From positions 1 to 23,083 of the forward strand of contig NZ_CALHIQ010000077.1 in assembly GCF_938030725.1 (NCBI RefSeq): a stretch of 23,083 bases of DNA, read 5' to 3'. This document shows positions 1 to 6,828 of this stretch, in pieces. The notes beneath the pieces were generated by a model. It ran no database searches. It was given only the letters and a program-made list of their open reading frames with translations, and was not told the DNA's origin. A program made the position numbers and the translations under genes. Numbering within the stretch: the stretch's first letter is position 1; each line of letters starts with the position of its first letter. This DNA is from an uncultured Fretibacterium sp. GTDB lineage: Bacteria > Synergistota > Synergistia > Synergistales > Aminobacteriaceae.

Positions 1-349
1 CAAGGACGGCAGCAACGTCATGGCGGACATGGCGGTGCAGTGCTTCGCGGGCAACGCGGCGCGCGGCATGAGCCTCGTGGCGCTGCACAACGGCGGCGGC
101 GTGGGCATCGGTCGGGCGATCAACGGCGGCTTCGGCCTGGTGCTGGACGGCTCCTTCCGCGTGGACGACGTCATCCGGAGCGCGATGAGCTGGGACGTCA
201 TGGGTGGCGTGGCGCGCCGGGCCTGGGCGCGGAACGAGGCGGCGCTCGAGACGTCGGCCGAGTTCAACAAAAAGCGCACGGGGGAGCACATCACCCTGCC
301 GTACCTGGCGGACATGGACTACCTGACGGACCTCGTGACGAAGCACTAG
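1..349 (+). CDS. hutU: Urocanate hydratase, C-terminal part (5' end outside window)
   Basis: Only the last 115 or so residues are present; the reading frame is already open at base 2 and ends in TAG. Urocanase adds water to urocanate to give imidazolone propionate, the second step of histidine breakdown, in the cytoplasm with tightly bound NAD+. The visible part carries the glycine-rich stretch VALHNGGGVGIGRAINGG, which matches the family's conserved LHxGGGVG segment, followed by a VLDGS strand and a DVMGGVARRAWARN stretch. These fit the longer anaerobe-type urocanases rather than the E. coli/Pseudomonas type. The gene is followed directly by a terminator, so it ends its transcription unit. 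Family assignment is firm; length, start and operon partners upstream cannot be seen. Confidence 0.9.
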   Translation, partial: KDGSNVMADMAVQCFAGNAARGMSLVALHNGGGVGIGRAINGGFGLVLDGSFRVDDVIRSAMSWDVMGGVARRAWARNEAALETSAEFNKKRTGEHITLPYLADMDYLTDLVTKH

Positions 350-381
350 AGGTCCGTCCGCCGGAACGCCTAAATTGAGGA

Positions 382-408
382 GGGGTCGGGGTCTGCCCGA
401 CCCCTTTT
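382..408 (+). terminator. Rho-independent terminator of hutU
   Basis: A perfect 9-bp stem (GGGGTCGGG at 382-390 with CCCGACCCC at 396-404) closes a 5-nt loop and is followed at once by TTTT (405-408). It begins 33 nt after the hutU stop codon. Confidence 0.9.
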
Positions 409-410
409 GA

Positions 411-416
411 TATAAT
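411..416 (+). promoter_or_regulatory. Candidate -10 box for the nnrE-msr unit
   Basis: An exact TATAAT directly follows the terminator T-run. No convincing -35 hexamer sits 16-18 bp upstream, because that position falls inside the terminator stem. A start near 423 would give nnrE a leader of about 120 nt. Called on the -10 match and position only. Confidence 0.35.
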
Positions 417-430
417 AGGCCCGAACGAGG

Positions 431-501
431 CTGCGGCGCATGGTTTGCGTGGTGGATGCGGCGCAGGACAGGGACCGACGGCCTGGCCCCCTGAGAGGGG
501 G
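431..501 (+). promoter_or_regulatory. Structured 5' leader of nnrE: two hairpins
   Basis: Hairpin 1 pairs CTGCGGCGCAT (431-441) with ATGCGGCGCAG (456-466): ten base pairs around one central G-G mismatch, with a 14-nt loop. Hairpin 2 pairs CCCCC (487-491) with GGGGG (497-501) around TGAGA. Its right arm is the purine-rich run that would serve as ribosome binding site for an ATG at 513. I do not recognise a known riboswitch class. Confidence 0.4.
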
Positions 502-545
502 AAAATGACGCGATGATTGTGGAGGGTTTTGGAGTGGAGGAATTG

Positions 546-1220
546 ATGGGCGAGGGCCTGGTCCGCGAGGTGGTCTACCGCGGCGTGAGCTCTCCGGAGA
601 CGGTCGGGCGCGAGAGGATGCGTCGGATGGAGGAGCGTGCCGCCAAGAAGTTTGGCATCCCCAGCCTCCTCCTTATGGAGAACGCCGCCCTGGCGGTGGT
701 GCGCGAGGTGGAGGACTACAGCGCGTTTGCCGTGGTCTGCGCGCCTGGGGGCAACGGAGGCGACGGCCTGGCCGTGGCTCGGCACCTGTGCCTCCTGGGG
801 CGCGACGTCCGCGTCTACCTGGTCGGCGACCCCGAGGGCGGGAGCGCCGACTTCAGGACGAACCTGGAGATCATGAGAAGGATGTCCCCGGAGTCGGTCT
901 ACGCGCTGACGGAGGAGAGCTTCGAGGACTTCGAGTACGCCCTGAAGGGCTGTGAAACCTGCATTGACGCGATGTTCGGCATCGGCCTGAACCGTCCCGT
1001 TGAGGGCCTTCCCCGGCGCGCCATCGAGGCGATGAACCGGTGCGCCCTCCACATCGTGTCCGTGGACGTCCCGTCGGGCGTTGACACCGACACGGGGGAG
1101 GTCCTGGGCGCGGCGGTGTGCGCGCACAAGACCGTCACCTTCCATCGGATGAAACCCTGCCTCGACCTGGCGCCGCAGTACGCCGGCGACGTCGTCGTGG
1201 CCTACGTGGGAATCCCCTGA
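546..1220 (+). CDS. nnrE: NAD(P)H-hydrate epimerase (YjeF N-terminal domain, stand-alone)
   Basis: The enzyme interconverts the R and S forms of damaged, hydrated NAD(P)H so that a partner dehydratase can repair it. The ORF can be read from ATG 513, but I prefer ATG 546 (224 aa) because GGAGG at 536-540 lies 5 nt upstream, while the ribosome site for 513 is further away and buried in a hairpin. The protein shows SLLLMENA near its start, the nucleotide/K+-binding loop PGGNGGDGLAVARHL, the DAMFGIGLNRPV segment with the likely catalytic Asp, and VSVDVPSGVDTDTG. The C-terminal NnrD dehydratase domain often fused in bacteria is absent, and NnrD is not in this window. The msr gene follows after 67 nt and may be cotranscribed, which would link two damage-repair functions. 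Confidence 0.88.
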   Translation: MGEGLVREVVYRGVSSPETVGRERMRRMEERAAKKFGIPSLLLMENAALAVVREVEDYSAFAVVCAPGGNGGDGLAVARHLCLLGRDVRVYLVGDPEGGSADFRTNLEIMRRMSPESVYALTEESFEDFEYALKGCETCIDAMFGIGLNRPVEGLPRRAIEAMNRCALHIVSVDVPSGVDTDTGEVLGAAVCAHKTVTFHRMKPCLDLAPQYAGDVVVAYVGIP

Positions 1221-1287
1221 GCCGGCCGTCCTTCCGGTCGACCGGCGCGGGGCGTTTCAAACAGTTTTTCGGAGGTGTTGTGTTCTG

Positions 1288-2385
1288 TTGAGTCGTAAGG
1301 GTTTTGCGTTGTTCCTGTTCTGTCTGTCCTGCGTCGCCGTCCTGGCCGCGCGAGGGGCGAACGGAGCGCCTGAAAAGCCGAGAAAAAACGAGGGGGTGGA
1401 ATCCGTGGAGAGCAGGACGAATGGAGAGAGTGGGGAGGAGCTGAGGCAGCGGATCGGGGACCTGGCCTGGAACGTCACCCAGAACGCCGCGACGGAGATG
1501 GCCTTCAGCGGGGAGTACGACCATTTCTTCGAGAAGGGCGTCTACGTGGACGTCGTGAGCGGGAAACCCCTGTTTTCCTCCAAGGACAAGTTCGACTCCG
1601 GGTGCGGCTGGCCCGCCTTTTCCAAGAGCATCGCGCCGGAGGCGGTGTCCCTGCGGGGCGACTCGTCCCACGGGATGACGCGCGTCGAGGTTCGGAGCAC
1701 AGGCGCCGACTCCCACCTCGGACACGTCTTCGAGGACGGTCCGGCGGAGCGGGGCGGAAAGAGGTTCTGCATCAACTCCGCGGCGCTTCGCTTCATCCCC
1801 TTTGACGAGATGGAGGCCGCGGGGCTGGGCCGTCTGAAGCGGGAGCTGTGGCCTGCGGACACGGCAGCGGCGGAGGCTGCGGCGCACGGGAAGGACGTCC
1901 GGGTCATCTACCTGGCGGGCGGCTGCTTCTGGGGGATGCAGAAGTTCCTGGACCAGTTCGACGGTGTGGTGGAGACGGAGGTGGGCTACGCCAACGGGAA
2001 CGGCGTGGAGCCCACCTACCAGCAGGTCAGCAAGGCGAATACGGGGCACGCGGAGACGGTGAAGGTCCTCTACGACGAGGCGAAGCTCCCGCTGCGGCGC
2101 CTCCTGGAGCGCTACTTCATGGCGATCGACCCCTTCTCCAGGGACCGCCAGGGCGGGGACTACGGCCGGCAGTACCGGACGGGTATCTACTACACGGACC
2201 CCGCGCAGCAGGAGGCCATCCGCGAGGTCTGCGCCGCGGTGGAGGAGAAGGAGGGGAAGGCGCTCGCGGTGGAGGTGCTGCCCATCGACAACTACTCGCG
2301 GGCTGAGGAATTCCATCAGAAGTACCTGGACAAGAACCCGGGCGGCTACTGCCACATACCGGATCGCCTGCTGAAACTGGAGTAG
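1288..2385 (+). CDS. msrBA: Secreted bifunctional methionine sulfoxide reductase, MsrB-MsrA order
   Basis: It reduces both methionine sulfoxide stereoisomers in proteins. The start is TTG 1288, ten nt after a strong GGAGGTG (1271-1277). A basic start and hydrophobic stretch (residues 5-20) form a probable signal peptide, so the enzyme likely acts outside the cytoplasm; no clear lipobox is seen. The MsrB domain (about 52-180) has GCGWPAF (resolving Cys106), SHLGHVFEDGP and RFCINSAALRF (catalytic Cys161); the zinc-binding CxxC pairs of the other MsrB class are missing. The MsrA domain (about 205-358) has GGCFWG (catalytic Cys213), GYANG, GHAETV, and a C-terminal NPGGYCHIP with recycling Cys355. 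The order B-A is the reverse of the A-B order in Neisseria PilB but is known in other bacteria. No thioredoxin-like domain is attached, so the electron donor must be separate. Confidence 0.95.
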   Translation: MSRKGFALFLFCLSCVAVLAARGANGAPEKPRKNEGVESVESRTNGESGEELRQRIGDLAWNVTQNAATEMAFSGEYDHFFEKGVYVDVVSGKPLFSSKDKFDSGCGWPAFSKSIAPEAVSLRGDSSHGMTRVEVRSTGADSHLGHVFEDGPAERGGKRFCINSAALRFIPFDEMEAAGLGRLKRELWPADTAAAEAAAHGKDVRVIYLAGGCFWGMQKFLDQFDGVVETEVGYANGNGVEPTYQQVSKANTGHAETVKVLYDEAKLPLRRLLERYFMAIDPFSRDRQGGDYGRQYRTGIYYTDPAQQEAIREVCAAVEEKEGKALAVEVLPIDNYSRAEEFHQKYLDKNPGGYCHIPDRLLKLE

Positions 2386-2396
2386 AGCGGTTCGAG

Positions 2397-2430
2397 AGGG
2401 GCGGGCGCTTCAGCGTCCGCCCCTCCTCTT
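2397..2430 (+). terminator. Terminator after msrBA
   Basis: A 12-bp stem with one G-T pair (2397-2408 with 2413-2424) closes a TTCA tetraloop and is followed by the pyrimidine-rich CCTCTTT. It lies between convergent genes. The opposite strand has no T-run after the hairpin, so it mainly serves the + strand gene. Confidence 0.85.
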
Positions 2431-2437
2431 TAAGCTC

Positions 2438-4447
2438 TTACACCCTCTCCTTCAGCCACTTCGCGATCTCCTGCAGCCGGGCCAGGCGCGGCTGGGGCCG
2501 GCCTGAGCGGGAAAGTTCGTGGTTCTCGCCCTTAAAGACGCACATGCGGGACTCCACGCCCCCGCGCTTCAGTGCCGTGAAGAGCTGCAACCCCTGCCCC
2601 AGGTCGCAGCGGTGGTCCTCGTCGGAGTGGATGACGAGCGTCGGCGTCCTCATCCGGTCGGCGTACTTCAGGGGCGAACGGTCCCACAGGGTCTCCACGC
2701 TGTCCCCAATGTCCGCTCCGTGCTGGTCCGGGTCCCCAACGTCCGCTCCTCAGTGCTGGTCCGGGTCGAAGTAGTACCCGATGTCGGTCATGCCGGTCAT
2801 GGAGACCCAGTTGCAGATGCTGCGCTGGGTCGCTGCGGCGCGGAAGCGGTTGGTGTGCCCGATGATCCAGTTGGTCATGAAGCCCCCGTAGCTGCCGCCC
2901 GTCACGCCCAGGCGGTCGCCGTCCACGAAGGGCAGGGTCTGAACGGCCCAGTCCACGAAGGCCATCAGGTCCTCGTAGTCCACGGTCCCGTACTTGCCCC
3001 GGATGTCGTCAAAGCCGCCGCCCTTGCCGTCGCTGCCCCGCGGGTTGCAGAAGAGGACGGCGAACCCCTCCGCCGCCCAGCACTGCATCTCGTGGACGAA
3101 CACGTCGCTGAAGGTCGCCTTGGGCCCGCCGTGTATGTGCAGGATGGCGGGGTACTTCTTCCCCACCTCGAAGCCGATGGGGCGCATGTACCAGCAGTCC
3201 AGCCCATCGGGCGTCCCGTTCTCCAGCCGGATGTACTCCGGGACGCTCAGGTCCGTCCCCTCGAGGGCCGCCGTGTTCAGGTCCGTCAGGCGCCGCTCCG
3301 CGCCGTCCTCGATCAGGTAGAGCTCCTGCAGGGACAAGCCCTCCAGGCCCACGACGACCGCGCGGCCGCCCTTCACGTCGAAGTCGTCCACGCTGCGGAG
3401 CATCCGCGTGACCTGTACGACCGCGCCCTGCGCGTCCACGGTCGAGAGTCGGGAGCGCCAGCCCTCGGTGGAAACGAACCACGCCTTGTCCCCGTCCACG
3501 ACGAAGCTCTCCCCGATGGGGCCGATGCCGTACCGGCAGTCGCAGATGATGGAGTTGTGCAGGCTGCGGTCCCATTCCGGGGTCAGGCAGCGGGGGGCGG
3601 CGCCCTCCTGCGCCATGAAGAACCGCTTGTTCTCGTTGAGGCCGTGGCGCTTCATGTCCGTGCCCGCCAGCAGGACCTCCCCCTCGAAGAACGCGGCGCA
3701 GCCCCACGTGTACTGCCCCTGCGGCAGGCGCTCCTTCAGGGCCTTCGAGCTCAGGTCGATCTCCCAGACCCCCGTGGTCAGCGGCATGACGTCCTCGTAG
3801 TCCACTCCGGTGAGGAGGACGCGCGCTCCATCCGACGACAGGCGCACCTGCCGGACGTCCATCGTCTCCGGGGTCAGGTCCTCCAGCACGCAGCCCTCCA
3901 GGGTGAGGAGCGATAGGCGGGACCTCTGCTGGGCCGTGAAGCCCTTGCCGTTGGAGTTGAAGGGGATCTGCTGAAAGACCATGTAGTCCGCGTCCTCGAA
4001 GCGCTCGCCCTTGCGGGGGTCCGTGGTCTTCAGGAGGAGCCTGCCGTCCCCCAGGTCCCACAGGGCCGTGACCGTGCGAGGCAGGGCGGCCAGAAAGCGG
4101 GCCTCGCCTCCGGCGACGTTCATGCGGTAGAGTCGGGAGTCCTTGGGCGCGTCCGGGGCAGGTTCGGGCTCTCCGGGCTGAGGGCTGCGGCCGCTGACGA
4201 AGATCAGGTCCCGCCCGTCTCGCGACCAGCAGAAGGCCCGCTCCATCCCGGAGAAGGTCAGTTGGGAGGTGTGAGCGGACGTCAGGTCGCAGAGCCAGAG
4301 GCAGGAGAGGTAGCGGTTGCCCTCAAGGTCCCCCTGGTGCACGGCGAAGGCCGCCTTGGCCCCGTTCGGCGAGATGCGCGGCGAGGAGATGAAGCGGTAC
4401 TTCATGAGGTCGTGAAACTGAACGCGATTGAGCTCGTTTTTCTCCAT
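2438..4447 (-). pseudogene. S9 family prolyl-oligopeptidase-type peptidase interrupted by an in-frame TGA
   Basis: S9 peptidases of this type cut short peptides or acylated N-termini and combine an N-terminal beta-propeller (here about residues 20-400) with a C-terminal alpha/beta hydrolase. The hydrolase part shows HIHGGP, FCNPRGSDGKGG and the nucleophile motif GGSYGG (Ser519). Translation from ATG 4447 (weak AGGGAG upstream) stops after 565 codons at TGA 2752-2750. The same frame then continues for 103 codons to the true end. That part carries the remaining catalytic residues: Asp in HSDEDHRC and His in KGENHELSRSG. The TGA lies in the first copy of a 33/30-bp tandem duplication, and both the duplication and the TGA preserve frame. 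As read, the product lacks two of the three catalytic residues. Recent pseudogene, readthrough or sequence error are all possible; the downstream part still looks well conserved. Confidence 0.85.
2702..2764 (-). repeat. Tandem duplication (33 + 30 bp) carrying the in-frame TGA
   Basis: On the + strand, copy 1 (2702-2731, 30 bp) and copy 2 (2732-2764, 33 bp) both begin GTCCCCAA and end GTGCTGGTCCGG. They differ by one transition and by an extra TCA in copy 2, which is TGA on the coding strand. On the coding strand both encode PDQH then GAD(V/I)GD; the TGA is inserted exactly between the His and Gly codons of the upstream copy. Confidence 0.9.
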
Positions 4448-4559
4448 AGTGTTGTCGTCTCCCTCATCGTGCGCCCGGTCCTGCGGACGCTTTCTTTTTA
4501 TCCTGCATCCCTACATCAAAAAGACGGCCCGCATCGCCTCGTTCGCCGTCCGTCATCCC

Positions 4560-4667
4560 CCGGCGGGACACTCGTGATTATTATACCGTTTCGGAAGGGT
4601 AGGGTGCGGAGGGACCAGGCGCTCATTCGGCGCGTCACGTCGGAGTTTCAAGCCGCGACCCTGCGGC
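4560..4667. repeat. Direct repeat copy A, flanking the ATPase/DUF4276 module
   Basis: About 108 bp match copy B (6676-6784) in the same orientation with roughly a dozen differences and one single-base gap. Most clear substitutions are transitions. The match starts at CCGGCGGGAC and ends at CTGCGGC. The most constant core is CTCGTGATTATTATACCGTT. On the - strand the core contains TATAAT (4585-4580), 133 nt upstream of the S9 peptidase start, so the copy may supply that gene's -10 box; no -35 match is seen. The rest of the 4448-4686 gap shows nothing recognisable. Confidence 0.85.
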
Positions 4668-4686
4668 GTGTGCCCTATGGACCGGA

Positions 4687-5250
4687 TCAACGGGAAAGCA
4701 TCCGTCCGATCCCTTGAACCAGGGCGTTGAAGCTGGTCGAACGATTGCTTCCGTCCACTCTTAGGCAGGGAGCTATCCTCTCCGAGCCACTCAGTTTCTG
4801 ATAGCTTTGTTTCGTCAGCATCCTGAGCTCCTGACATGCGTTGGACAGAGCATCCGGCGTCCTGTATTTTTTTTGTTCCTGACGGTGTGTCAGGCCGGAC
4901 AGGCCAAGCCCTTCTTCGACGGCGTGTAGGTCGCCAAGGTAGAAGCTCTCAAGCTCGTGACAGGCTATCCTGATGAGGGTGCGATCCTCCTTCCCCGTCT
5001 TCCTGACGAGTTCTTGCAGGTTTTGTTTGACGGCGATGCAATCTCCCGCATCCTGATCCCTCAGGACGAGGAACCACGAGTCGGGCTTTCTCCACAGCCG
5101 AATTCTCCTCACCAGTTGCTTTTCCAAATCCTGTTTGCCCTCGAAGGGGATGTAAACGGCCTCGCAGTCCTCCGGGATGAGGTGCGGCAGAATGCCCCGA
5201 AGCATCATCTCTGCCGAGCGCTCCTCCAAAAGGCAGACCAAAGTGCTCAT
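4687..5250 (-). CDS. DUF4276 family protein (TOPRIM-like), partner of the adjacent ATPase
   Basis: This 187-aa protein starts at ATG 5250, which overlaps the ATPase stop codon (shared ATGA, 5250-5247), so the two are translationally coupled. Visible conserved features fit DUF4276, regarded as a divergent TOPRIM fold. They are an N-terminal acidic pair in LLEERSAE (Glu9/Glu10), a DxD in FLVLRDQDAGDC (Asp65, Asp67, then Asp70) and an acidic HELESFYLGD (Glu99, Glu101). In TOPRIM nucleases a Glu and a DxD motif bind metal. DUF4276 genes commonly pair with AAA_21-type ATPases in modules resembling a split OLD-family nuclease. I infer an ATP-controlled nucleic-acid-cutting or tRNA-cutting role; the exact target is unknown. 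A short hairpin (GGATC/GATCC, about 4684-4712) covers the 3' end of the gene. Confidence 0.8.
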   Translation of the reverse strand: MSTLVCLLEERSAEMMLRGILPHLIPEDCEAVYIPFEGKQDLEKQLVRRIRLWRKPDSWFLVLRDQDAGDCIAVKQNLQELVRKTGKEDRTLIRIACHELESFYLGDLHAVEEGLGLSGLTHRQEQKKYRTPDALSNACQELRMLTKQSYQKLSGSERIAPCLRVDGSNRSTSFNALVQGIGRMLSR

Positions 5251-6443
5251 CGGGGATCCACCTTGCCGAAGAGTCCCTGTTTCCAGAGGTATCCCATCTG
5301 GTCTCCATCCTTCATATAGTCCACAATCTGGGGGTCGTCGCTGGCACGTCGGATGTCGGTGAACCCGGCTTCGTTCTTCTCCAACCAAAAGACCTCGTCC
5401 ACCTCGATGGCATTCAGGAAGTCCGGGGAATGCGTGGACACGAATACCTGCCCTCCCCTGAGGGCGTATTCGCGAAACTCCTCCGCAAGTGTGGGCAGAA
5501 GTTTGGGGTAAAGCTGATTCTCCGGCTCCTCGACGCATAAAAAGGGATGCGGTTGGGGATCGTGCAGCAGGACGAGGTATGCAAACATCTTGATGGTCCC
5601 ATCGGAGACGAACTTATCAATAAAAGGGTCCTCGAAGGTGTCGTTCCTGAACTTCAGCAGCAACCTTCCGTCGAGCGTGTCCTCGGTTTCGATGTCGCAC
5701 ACGCCAGGAACCCGATCCTGCATCTTCCGGAGGATGCGTTGAAAGACCTCCGGATGGGAATCATGAAGGTTTTTTGCGACCTGTTGGAGGTTGTCTCCCG
5801 TGACCGAGAGGTGATCGGCATCTCCAACCGCCTCCTTGACGCCTCGAGCCATACTGACGTGAAAATCTGAAACGTGCCAGTTTTCTATCAGCTGACGCAG
5901 TTCATTGGCTGCCCTGAACCTCTGGAACTGTCCCAACCCCTTGATGGCGAGGACATCCCGCTGTCCCAGGTCCTGCCTCTCCTTCGTCAGCTCCTCGTCC
6001 GTCTTGTCGAAATCCTCCTCGTTCGTGACCGCTTCCCCGACGCCGCTGGAGAAGTCCAGGAAGTGGAAGGGCGACCCATGAGCCCCCCTTTTGTAGCGCA
6101 GAACCTCGCGCACGATGCACGGCGACTTCCCCTCAAGCCCGATCTCCAGGCTGTACGTCACCAGGCGCTCCCTTCCCGTGATCGGCATACGATACTGCAT
6201 CTCGATGGAAAGGTTCTCCCCGTCGGCTCCACGTGAAACCACCTCATGAAATCCGCCCCGGGTCCGGAGGGCTCGGGTAACGTTGAACGTCAGGCAATCC
6301 CGGAGGAAGCCGAACACGTCAAAAAGGGTGCTCTTTCCGGAGCCATTTGCCCCAACCACTACGCAAAACCGCGGGACGTTTGACATCTCCGCGTTCTTGT
6401 AGGTCTTGAAGTTTCGCAGGCAAATCTTCTCGATCTTGATCAT
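5247..6443 (-). CDS. AAA_21/SMC-like ABC ATPase of a probable defence module
   Basis: The 398-aa protein starts at ATG 6443 with a GGGGGA ribosome site about 5 nt upstream; an open frame reaching back to 6743 is not supported by a start signal. It begins with the SMC/RecF-like strand IEKICLRNFKTYKNAEM, then Walker A GANGSGKST (31-39), a charged helical insert (about 135-245), a signature-like FVSDGT (278-283), Walker B FLCVEEPENQLYP (301-313) and the switch segment FVSTHSPDFLN (334-344). The C-terminus has the LWKQG motif seen in stand-alone ATPases of this group. Such ATPases sense nucleic acid or phage products and drive a partner nuclease, here the coupled DUF4276 protein. By eye the pair is less GC-rich than its neighbours, and direct repeats flank it, both consistent with horizontal acquisition. 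No transmembrane segments are seen. Confidence 0.85.
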   Translation of the reverse strand: MIKIEKICLRNFKTYKNAEMSNVPRFCVVVGANGSGKSTLFDVFGFLRDCLTFNVTRALRTRGGFHEVVSRGADGENLSIEMQYRMPITGRERLVTYSLEIGLEGKSPCIVREVLRYKRGAHGSPFHFLDFSSGVGEAVTNEEDFDKTDEELTKERQDLGQRDVLAIKGLGQFQRFRAANELRQLIENWHVSDFHVSMARGVKEAVGDADHLSVTGDNLQQVAKNLHDSHPEVFQRILRKMQDRVPGVCDIETEDTLDGRLLLKFRNDTFEDPFIDKFVSDGTIKMFAYLVLLHDPQPHPFLCVEEPENQLYPKLLPTLAEEFREYALRGGQVFVSTHSPDFLNAIEVDEVFWLEKNEAGFTDIRRASDDPQIVDYMKDGDQMGYLWKQGLFGKVDPR

Positions 6444-6458
6444 CGTATTCCCCCAGTG

Positions 6459-6507
6459 TCCTTCGTTCGGGACCTTGAAGCTCCAGCGTTGACCCGTTGA
6501 CGAAGGA
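6459..6507. promoter_or_regulatory. Inverted repeat in the ATPase leader
   Basis: TCCTTCGT (6459-6466) and ACGAAGGA (6500-6507) are exact inverted copies 33 nt apart, within the region upstream of the ATPase start. A -10-like TATACT on the - strand (around 6535-6530) lies just upstream, without a recognisable -35. Possible operator or mRNA stem. Confidence 0.25.
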
Positions 6508-6647
6508 AGGTGTCCTTTCCGTTTAGTCGAGTATACTACGAAGTGACCGGCGGCGCTGGCCCGCAGGCTTGACTCTCCCCGACGGGGGTGCCTGCGATGA
6601 TTCTTGCCGGAGGGCGGGGGCGGAAACGCGAAGGGAGGAAGAGCTTG

Positions 6648-6719
6648 ATGAGCGTCCTGCTGGGGGTGCTGGTCTCCGGCGGGACGCTCGTGATTATTAT
6701 ACCGTTTCGACGGGGGTAG
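6648..6719 (+). CDS. Possible 23-aa hydrophobic peptide
   Basis: ATG 6648 follows GGGAGGA (6633-6639) at a good distance and opens a 23-codon frame, MSVLLGVLVSGG then TLVIIIPFRRG, ending at TAG 6717. It is one hydrophobic stretch with a basic end, as in small membrane peptides or type I toxins. The 3' half lies in repeat copy B, and in copy A the corresponding frame lacks the stop. Chance is a real possibility, since the frame also extends back to an ATG at 6597. Confidence 0.2.
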   Translation: MSVLLGVLVSGGTLVIIIPFRRG

Positions 6720-6784
6720 GATGCGGAGGGGCCAGGCGTTCATTCGGCGTGTCGCGTCGGAGTTTCAGGCTGCGATCCTGCGGC
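6676..6784. repeat. Direct repeat copy B, flanking the ATPase/DUF4276 module
   Basis: Same orientation as copy A (4560-4667); the two copies start 2116 bp apart and enclose only the two-gene module. The - strand again contains TATAAT (6701-6696), here about 250 nt upstream of the ATPase start. Read on the + strand, both copies also contain an open stretch (R-R-x-Q-A-x-I-R-R in both), but the differences fall at all three codon positions, so a conserved protein is not supported. The repeat-plus-spacer region 6444-6828 otherwise holds only the features listed here. Confidence 0.85.
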
Positions 6785-6813
6785 ACAGGCGACGTGGGGC
6801 CGCCGTCTGTGCC
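6782..6813 (-). terminator. Hairpin at the 3' end of the catabolic operon
   Basis: Arms 6782-6794 and 6801-6813 form a 13-position stem (GGCACAG pairs with CTGTGCC, then one G-T and one A-C) around a 6-nt loop. It lies 15 nt beyond the flavoprotein stop codon. No T-run follows on either strand, so it may end transcription only with Rho, or protect the 3' end of the mRNA. Confidence 0.45.
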
Positions 6814-6828
6814 ACAGGGGCGCCTCTC

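Noticed and set aside
2698..2752. Frameshift as the cause of the broken S9 peptidase
   Set aside because: The upstream and downstream parts are in the same frame (codon starts 4447 and 2698 are in phase), so the break is a single TGA codon, not a shift.
2519..3916. A 465-codon + strand open frame opposite the S9 peptidase
   Set aside because: Low-complexity Val/Arg/Pro/His composition typical of the antisense frame in GC-rich coding DNA; the opposite strand has clear peptidase motifs.
4608..4717. A conserved protein encoded by the repeat copies on the + strand
   Set aside because: Differences between copies fall at all codon positions and the frames differ in start and stop, so there is no sign of selection on a protein.
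4560..6784. The flanking direct repeats as attL/attR of an integrative element
   Set aside because: The copies differ at about a dozen positions, no integrase gene lies between them and no tRNA gene is adjacent; site-specific integration is not supported.
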